The translations under genes and the position numbers were made by a program. Below, piece after piece: positions 59,869 through 64,000 of a DNA stretch of 64,000 bases (position 1 is its first letter; every line of letters begins with the position of its first letter). The notes under the pieces were generated by a model that saw only the letters and a program-made list of their open reading frames with translations, searched no databases and was not told the DNA's origin. The stretch comes from an uncultured Bacteroidales bacterium (GTDB taxonomy: Bacteria; Bacteroidota; Bacteroidia; Bacteroidales; UBA932), in contig CALUTY010000004.1 in assembly GCA_944323825.1 (NCBI GenBank), positions 1 through 64,000 on the forward strand. Direction: 5' to 3'.

Positions 59869-62214
59869 TCATTCGCTCCTTAAATTGTTCACAGGATTCT
59901 CATTTGCCGTCTTCCAGCTCTGCCATACCACAGTCAATATGGTCACTGCGGCCACTGCAGCAAAGGCTGCCGGAAATACCCACCAGTGCAGCGGACTTCT
60001 GTATGCAAAGCCTTCTGTCCATCTTTCCACGGCGGCCCAGGCCACAGGTGCTCCTATTGCGAAGCAGACGCACAGGAGAATGAAATATGTCCTGCAGAAC
60101 ATTCCTGTCACTTCCGTCCCTGTCGCTCCGAGGACTTTCCGCACAGCCGTTTCCTTTCTGCGGTACTGGCAGTCGAAGACCACGAGCGAGAACACTCCGA
60201 CTATGGATATGAATATCGCCACCAGGCTGAAAAGTGTGATGAGCGAGCCCGTCCTCTGCTCTTTCTGGTATGTACTTTCAAGTATCGAGTCATAAAAGCG
60301 CACGCTGAAAGGATATTCAGGGTCGAATCTGTCGAGTGTTTTCTCTATTTCCGGTCTTACTGCCTTCATGTCCGTCCCTGCCGCCACTCTGATGTATGCT
60401 GTCCTGAACATCCCTCCCCAATGCCAATTGCCGTACATGTAGAAGGCCATCGGACTCATTCCCTGTCTGAGCGAGGCGAAATTGATGTCGGGTATGAAGC
60501 CGATTATTTCATCTCCGTTTATTGTTTCGCCTGCCTGCATGGAATATTGTTCCCGTGCGGTTTCATTGAAGATGTAGCATCCGTCGGCTCCTGTTTCATC
60601 CTCATTTCTGAAATTCCTGCCTTCGGTCACTTCAATGCCCATGACATCGAGGAAGGTATGGCTCACCGGAATGCAGGTAAAAGATATGTTTTCTCCTTTG
60701 TAGTCCCTTCCCCAGGTCATGTAATAGTCCCCTTCGGCAATGGTGAATTGTGAGAATGCCACATTTTCTACTCCGGCAATCTTTTTCAGGTCTTCCGTGA
60801 ATGCGTCCCGGCTGTTCAGAATCTTGTCATTGATTTCAGTGACTATGACCTGATCCTTTTCAAACCCGAGCGGAGTCTTCAGCATGAACCGGTTCTGGAG
60901 GTACATGAACGAGGCGGCGATGATGAGGGCGAATGATGACGTGAACTGGATGCCCACCAGCGCATTTCTCATTCTCTTTCCGGCAGGGGAGAGGCCGAAG
61001 CTGCCCTTGAGTACCATGGCGGGAGGCACGGAAGTCATATAGAAGGCCGGCCAGAGGCTTGAAAGGATGCCGAGGACAATTGAGGCGCAGGCTCCGGCTG
61101 CAATGATTCCCGGATGTTCCGCCAATGCCATGCTGCAGTCCAGCAGGGAAACCAGCGGGGTCATTCCTGCCAGATACAGAATCAGCAATGACAATGTATA
61201 GGCCGTGACGCTTACAGTGATGATTTCTCCCACAAGTCCTGCCCTTATTTCCGAATCAGTGCTGCCGAGGACTTTCCTTGTGTTTATTCCCCTGATTCTC
61301 ATCGGGGTGAGGGCAGTGCTGAAATTGGTGAAGTTGATGCCTGCGATGAGCAGTATGATGAATGCTATGGATATGAGAGCATAGACAGTGCTCCTGTTTG
61401 CCTTGGGAAGACCGTCGAAATGTCCTGCCGACTTGAAATGCAGGTCCGGAAGAGGGTCGAGCACAAGGTCGAATCCGTCTTCCTCCCAGCTGAAGTCCTC
61501 TCCGAAGATAGTCCGGTTGTTTTCCTTGAAATCTTCTATGATACGGCCTGCAGATGCCGGGTCTGAGAGCCTTACGAAGCAGTAATAGTTCCAGTTGCCC
61601 CAGTTGTCATAATTTTCCTTCGGATTTTTGGATGTGTAGACAATGTTCTGCAGGGAGGCATTCTCAGGGAAGTCCCTGTACACTCCGGTGACGGTCCTGT
61701 CGATGTCGCCTTCGGCGGTGGCATGCAGTATCTGTCCTGTCGCGGGTGAGTTTCCGAACATCCTTCTTGCCATGCTTTCCGGTATGACGGCGCTTCCGGG
61801 GGCGTCAAGGGAATTGAGATCCCCTTCGATCATCCTGAAGGCGAATACTTTCAGGATTTCCGACGACACATCCCAATAGCGTTCGCTGTAGCCTGTCCTG
61901 CCGTCAGAGGTTTCTATATGCCAGAAATTGGTTCCGGACCTGGCCTCGGCAATGCAGCCTGCCTCTATTTCAGGGGATGATCCGATGAACAGCCTTGCAA
62001 GCGGTCTGCTGACGATAGCCTGTCCGTTGCCGTCCATATTTACATCCAGCCGGAATATGGATTGTGCGTCGTCATAGCATGTGTCGAAGGTCATGTCATG
62101 GTTCACCTGCATCATTATCATCATGAATGCGGTGAATGCAACTGCAAGTCCCAGCAGATTAAGTATAAAAGCCGCCTTGAAATGGCGTATCACATTCAGA
62201 AAGTTCCGTATCAT
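59869..62214 (-). CDS. FtsX/MacB-type ABC transporter permease (second of three)
   Basis: 781 residues. Same architecture: RNFLNVIRHFKAAFILNLLGLAVAFTAFM at the start, two MacB-type periplasmic domains and two FtsX blocks, ending NPVNNLRSE. The central block has INTRKVLGSTDSEIRAG and the terminal block KETAVRKVLGATGTEV, both typical. It is 36 nt after the first permease. Confidence 0.92.
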   Translation of the reverse strand: MIRNFLNVIRHFKAAFILNLLGLAVAFTAFMMIMMQVNHDMTFDTCYDDAQSIFRLDVNMDGNGQAIVSRPLARLFIGSSPEIEAGCIAEARSGTNFWHIETSDGRTGYSERYWDVSSEILKVFAFRMIEGDLNSLDAPGSAVIPESMARRMFGNSPATGQILHATAEGDIDRTVTGVYRDFPENASLQNIVYTSKNPKENYDNWGNWNYYCFVRLSDPASAGRIIEDFKENNRTIFGEDFSWEEDGFDLVLDPLPDLHFKSAGHFDGLPKANRSTVYALISIAFIILLIAGINFTNFSTALTPMRIRGINTRKVLGSTDSEIRAGLVGEIITVSVTAYTLSLLILYLAGMTPLVSLLDCSMALAEHPGIIAAGACASIVLGILSSLWPAFYMTSVPPAMVLKGSFGLSPAGKRMRNALVGIQFTSSFALIIAASFMYLQNRFMLKTPLGFEKDQVIVTEINDKILNSRDAFTEDLKKIAGVENVAFSQFTIAEGDYYMTWGRDYKGENISFTCIPVSHTFLDVMGIEVTEGRNFRNEDETGADGCYIFNETAREQYSMQAGETINGDEIIGFIPDINFASLRQGMSPMAFYMYGNWHWGGMFRTAYIRVAAGTDMKAVRPEIEKTLDRFDPEYPFSVRFYDSILESTYQKEQRTGSLITLFSLVAIFISIVGVFSLVVFDCQYRRKETAVRKVLGATGTEVTGMFCRTYFILLCVCFAIGAPVAWAAVERWTEGFAYRSPLHWWVFPAAFAAVAAVTILTVVWQSWKTANENPVNNLRSE

Positions 62215-62250
62215 TGTCTGATTCTGTTAAATTCCGGCCCTGTCATAGGA

Positions 62251-64000
62251 TTATTCGTCACGTAATGAGTTTACCGGATTCTGTGTCGCAGCACGGTATG
62301 TAAGGAGGGTGACGGTGATCATGGTGACCGCCAGTACGGCGCAGAGCGAGGCGATGAACAGCCATATCGGTACCGGGGCCTGGTAGGCAAATCCTTTGAC
62401 CCATGCCTTCATTATGAAATATGCGACAGGGACAGAGATTGCAAAGCATATCAGGGTCATGATGATGTATTGTCTGTTCAGCATCATGAGAATCGTGCCG
62501 ATGGCGGCCCCGTGGACTTTTCTCAGGGCAATCTCCTTGCGGTGGAACTGCGTCTCTACGCTCACAATGCCCAGGATTCCGATGAGTGAGATTATCAGGG
62601 AAAGGACGGCGGTGATGGCTATCAGGCTGTTCAGCTTCTCCTCCTTCTCGTAGAGCCGTCCGATGCTTTCGTCCAGAAATCTCAAATTGATGTCGTTCCC
62701 GTTGATTTCAGGGTTGAACTCTTCGATGCAGTCCCGTATCCATTGGAATGTCCCGGCAATGTCCGTCCCGTCTATCCTGGCATAAACTACTGACAGGGGC
62801 CACCATGGATCAGAGCCGAACACATACAGGGCTATGGGGTCGATGCCGTACTGCAACGGTTTGAAATTGAAGTCTTTCACTATCCCGACTATCTCCGCCG
62901 GTTCACCCACATGTCCCTGGAGCCTGGCTCCGAGTCTGAGGAACGGGAACTTGAGCATGGTCTGTTCGTTCATGATGAATGTCCCGTTCGGGTTGAGGTC
63001 ATCGGAAGGGGAGAAATTCCGCCCTTCCTTTATTGTCATGCCGAAGAAATCAATGAAATCGGACGATACCGGCAGCACATCCAGCTGTACACGGTGCCCG
63101 TCAAATTCGCGTCCCCATCCCATTTTCATATTGGAAACCAGCCAGTTGCCTGCAAAGGTGACATCTTTGACATGAGGATTCTGCCTGAGTTTCTGCTCGA
63201 AGCTGTCAGCCATGCTCCCGATCCGGGAACCGCATCCGAATTCGACTGTCAGATCCCGCTTGAACCCCATGTCCTTGTTTTTCATGAACGATGTCTGCAC
63301 CTGGATGTAAAAGGCCATTGCTATCAGCACAAATGAGGCGACATATTGGAATCCGACCATGAAACTCCTGAGCATCCTCCCTTTAGGAGACAGGGAAAAT
63401 GACCCTTTCAGCACCAGCGCAGGCTGGAAAGATGTGCTGTAAACTGCCGGAAAGATCCCTGCTGCAAGTGAAGAGCCTAAAGCCACCGCCGCCCCGATCA
63501 GTATGACAGTGACATTGTCCGCGACCTGCATCGATCCTGAAATATAATATGTAAATGAAGTCCCGGAAATCAGATGGAGCGCCAGAATGCCGAGCCCGAA
63601 TGCGGCTGCAGCAATTACTATGGCTTCGTTTAACTGTCTCCAGATCAGGGAAGTCCTTCCGGAGCCAAGCACCTTGCGTGTGTTTATGTCCTTAATGATC
63701 AGAGGTACCGCTGCAGTTGCCAGGTTGATGAAATTTATGATGGCAATGGCGATGATGACAAGCCCGATGGCAAACAATGTCCCGGTCGTGGACCGGTTCC
63801 CTTTCCCCATAGAGTCCCCGCTTATGTCCTTGGAGAAGTAGGCATCATGGAGATTGGTGACGCGGACACCGTTCTCGAACATTTTCCCGTATTCGGATTC
63901 AGGATCTATCTCTAAGGACTCAAGCAGTTTTTCCTTGATCAGGGCAGCGACCTCAGTCGCCTGCGACGGGTCGGCCAGCTTCATGTAGCACATATAAGAC
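62251..64000 (-). CDS. FtsX/MacB-type ABC transporter permease (first of three), 5' part missing
   Basis: At least 580 residues; the N-terminal part lies beyond the right edge. The visible part starts within the first periplasmic domain, then an FtsX block with INTRKVLGSGRTSL, a second periplasmic domain, and a final FtsX block with KEIALRKVHGAAIGTIL, ending NPVNSLRDE. It is the closest neighbour in style to the second permease, so the cluster probably arose by duplication. Confidence 0.9.
   Translation of the reverse strand, partial: SYMCYMKLADPSQATEVAALIKEKLLESLEIDPESEYGKMFENGVRVTNLHDAYFSKDISGDSMGKGNRSTTGTLFAIGLVIIAIAIINFINLATAAVPLIIKDINTRKVLGSGRTSLIWRQLNEAIVIAAAAFGLGILALHLISGTSFTYYISGSMQVADNVTVILIGAAVALGSSLAAGIFPAVYSTSFQPALVLKGSFSLSPKGRMLRSFMVGFQYVASFVLIAMAFYIQVQTSFMKNKDMGFKRDLTVEFGCGSRIGSMADSFEQKLRQNPHVKDVTFAGNWLVSNMKMGWGREFDGHRVQLDVLPVSSDFIDFFGMTIKEGRNFSPSDDLNPNGTFIMNEQTMLKFPFLRLGARLQGHVGEPAEIVGIVKDFNFKPLQYGIDPIALYVFGSDPWWPLSVVYARIDGTDIAGTFQWIRDCIEEFNPEINGNDINLRFLDESIGRLYEKEEKLNSLIAITAVLSLIISLIGILGIVSVETQFHRKEIALRKVHGAAIGTILMMLNRQYIIMTLICFAISVPVAYFIMKAWVKGFAYQAPVPIWLFIASLCAVLAVTMITVTLLTYRAATQNPVNSLRDE

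Overview
The window looks like a chromosomal segment of a member of the Bacteroidales (phylum Bacteroidota), with roughly balanced base composition. The evidence is: (i) many start sites lie just downstream of the Bacteroidota sigma-factor pattern (TTTG about 20 nt upstream of TAnnTTTG) and few have a Shine-Dalgarno sequence; (ii) lineage-typical families are present, namely a PF14121-like putative porin, tandem FtsX/MacB-type permeases, paired ExbD proteins, a PepO-type M13 lipoprotein and a GH2 beta-galactosidase; (iii) RpmF, TypA, GuaA and AsnS are of ordinary bacterial form. I could not run a search, so the genus is not assigned. No phage, insertion sequence, CRISPR array or plasmid functions were seen.

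Layout. 1-7.2 kb: 3' end of a 5S rRNA and its terminator, a D-2-hydroxyacid dehydrogenase, gamma-carbonic anhydrase-like protein, guaA, typA, DUF177-rpmF, tRNA-Arg(CCT), and a HigBA-type toxin-antitoxin pair with a clear palindromic operator. 7.2-13.7 kb: ridA, a large membrane-anchored protein of unknown function, an acyl-CoA synthetase / dCMP deaminase / S41 protease operon. 13.7-24.9 kb (minus strand): a TonB-like protein, udk, asnS, an alkaline phosphatase lipoprotein, an ExbB / small membrane protein / ExbD / ExbD operon, and a pyrE - SRPBCC - rsmF-like - tatD - asparaginase operon. 25-34 kb: Nudix, queA, dprA, a YczE-like membrane protein, TPR protein, M13 peptidase lipoprotein, a LolC/E-like permease. 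33-45 kb (mixed): porin-lytic transglycosylase pair, pncB-pncA, a kinase-RapZ fusion plus MurU-like nucleotidyltransferase, CPBP protease, second nucleotidyltransferase, FtsB/DivIC-like protein, purB. 45-64 kb: folP, a winged-helix regulator operon, acetyltransferase, a zinc-ribbon membrane-protein trio, aguA-aguB, purT, a CpsB-like phosphatase, GH2 beta-galactosidase, HAD hydrolase, and three tandem FtsX/MacB permeases, the last cut by the window edge.

Genes that plausibly work together: pncB-pncA (NAD salvage), aguA-aguB (agmatine to putrescine), ExbB/ExbD/ExbD with TonB (outer-membrane energisation), and the kinase-RapZ fusion with the MurU-like enzyme (amino-sugar or cell-wall sugar recycling).

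Most interesting signals: (1) a 66-bp intergenic repeat, two copies between the divergent genes pyrE and nudix and a degenerate third copy between another divergent pair, whose exact dyad geometry places TTTG boxes 20 nt from -7-like boxes in both directions, so it reads as a portable bidirectional promoter; (2) a fusion of an AmgK-like sugar kinase to the GlcN6P-sensing C-terminal domain of RapZ, overlapping a MurU-like gene; (3) two identical 15-bp palindromes, one exactly between -33 and -7 of a winged-helix regulator operon; (4) the HigBA operator; (5) a structured leader ahead of aguA. Start codons differ from the longest open frame in several genes; where I moved the start, the reason is given.
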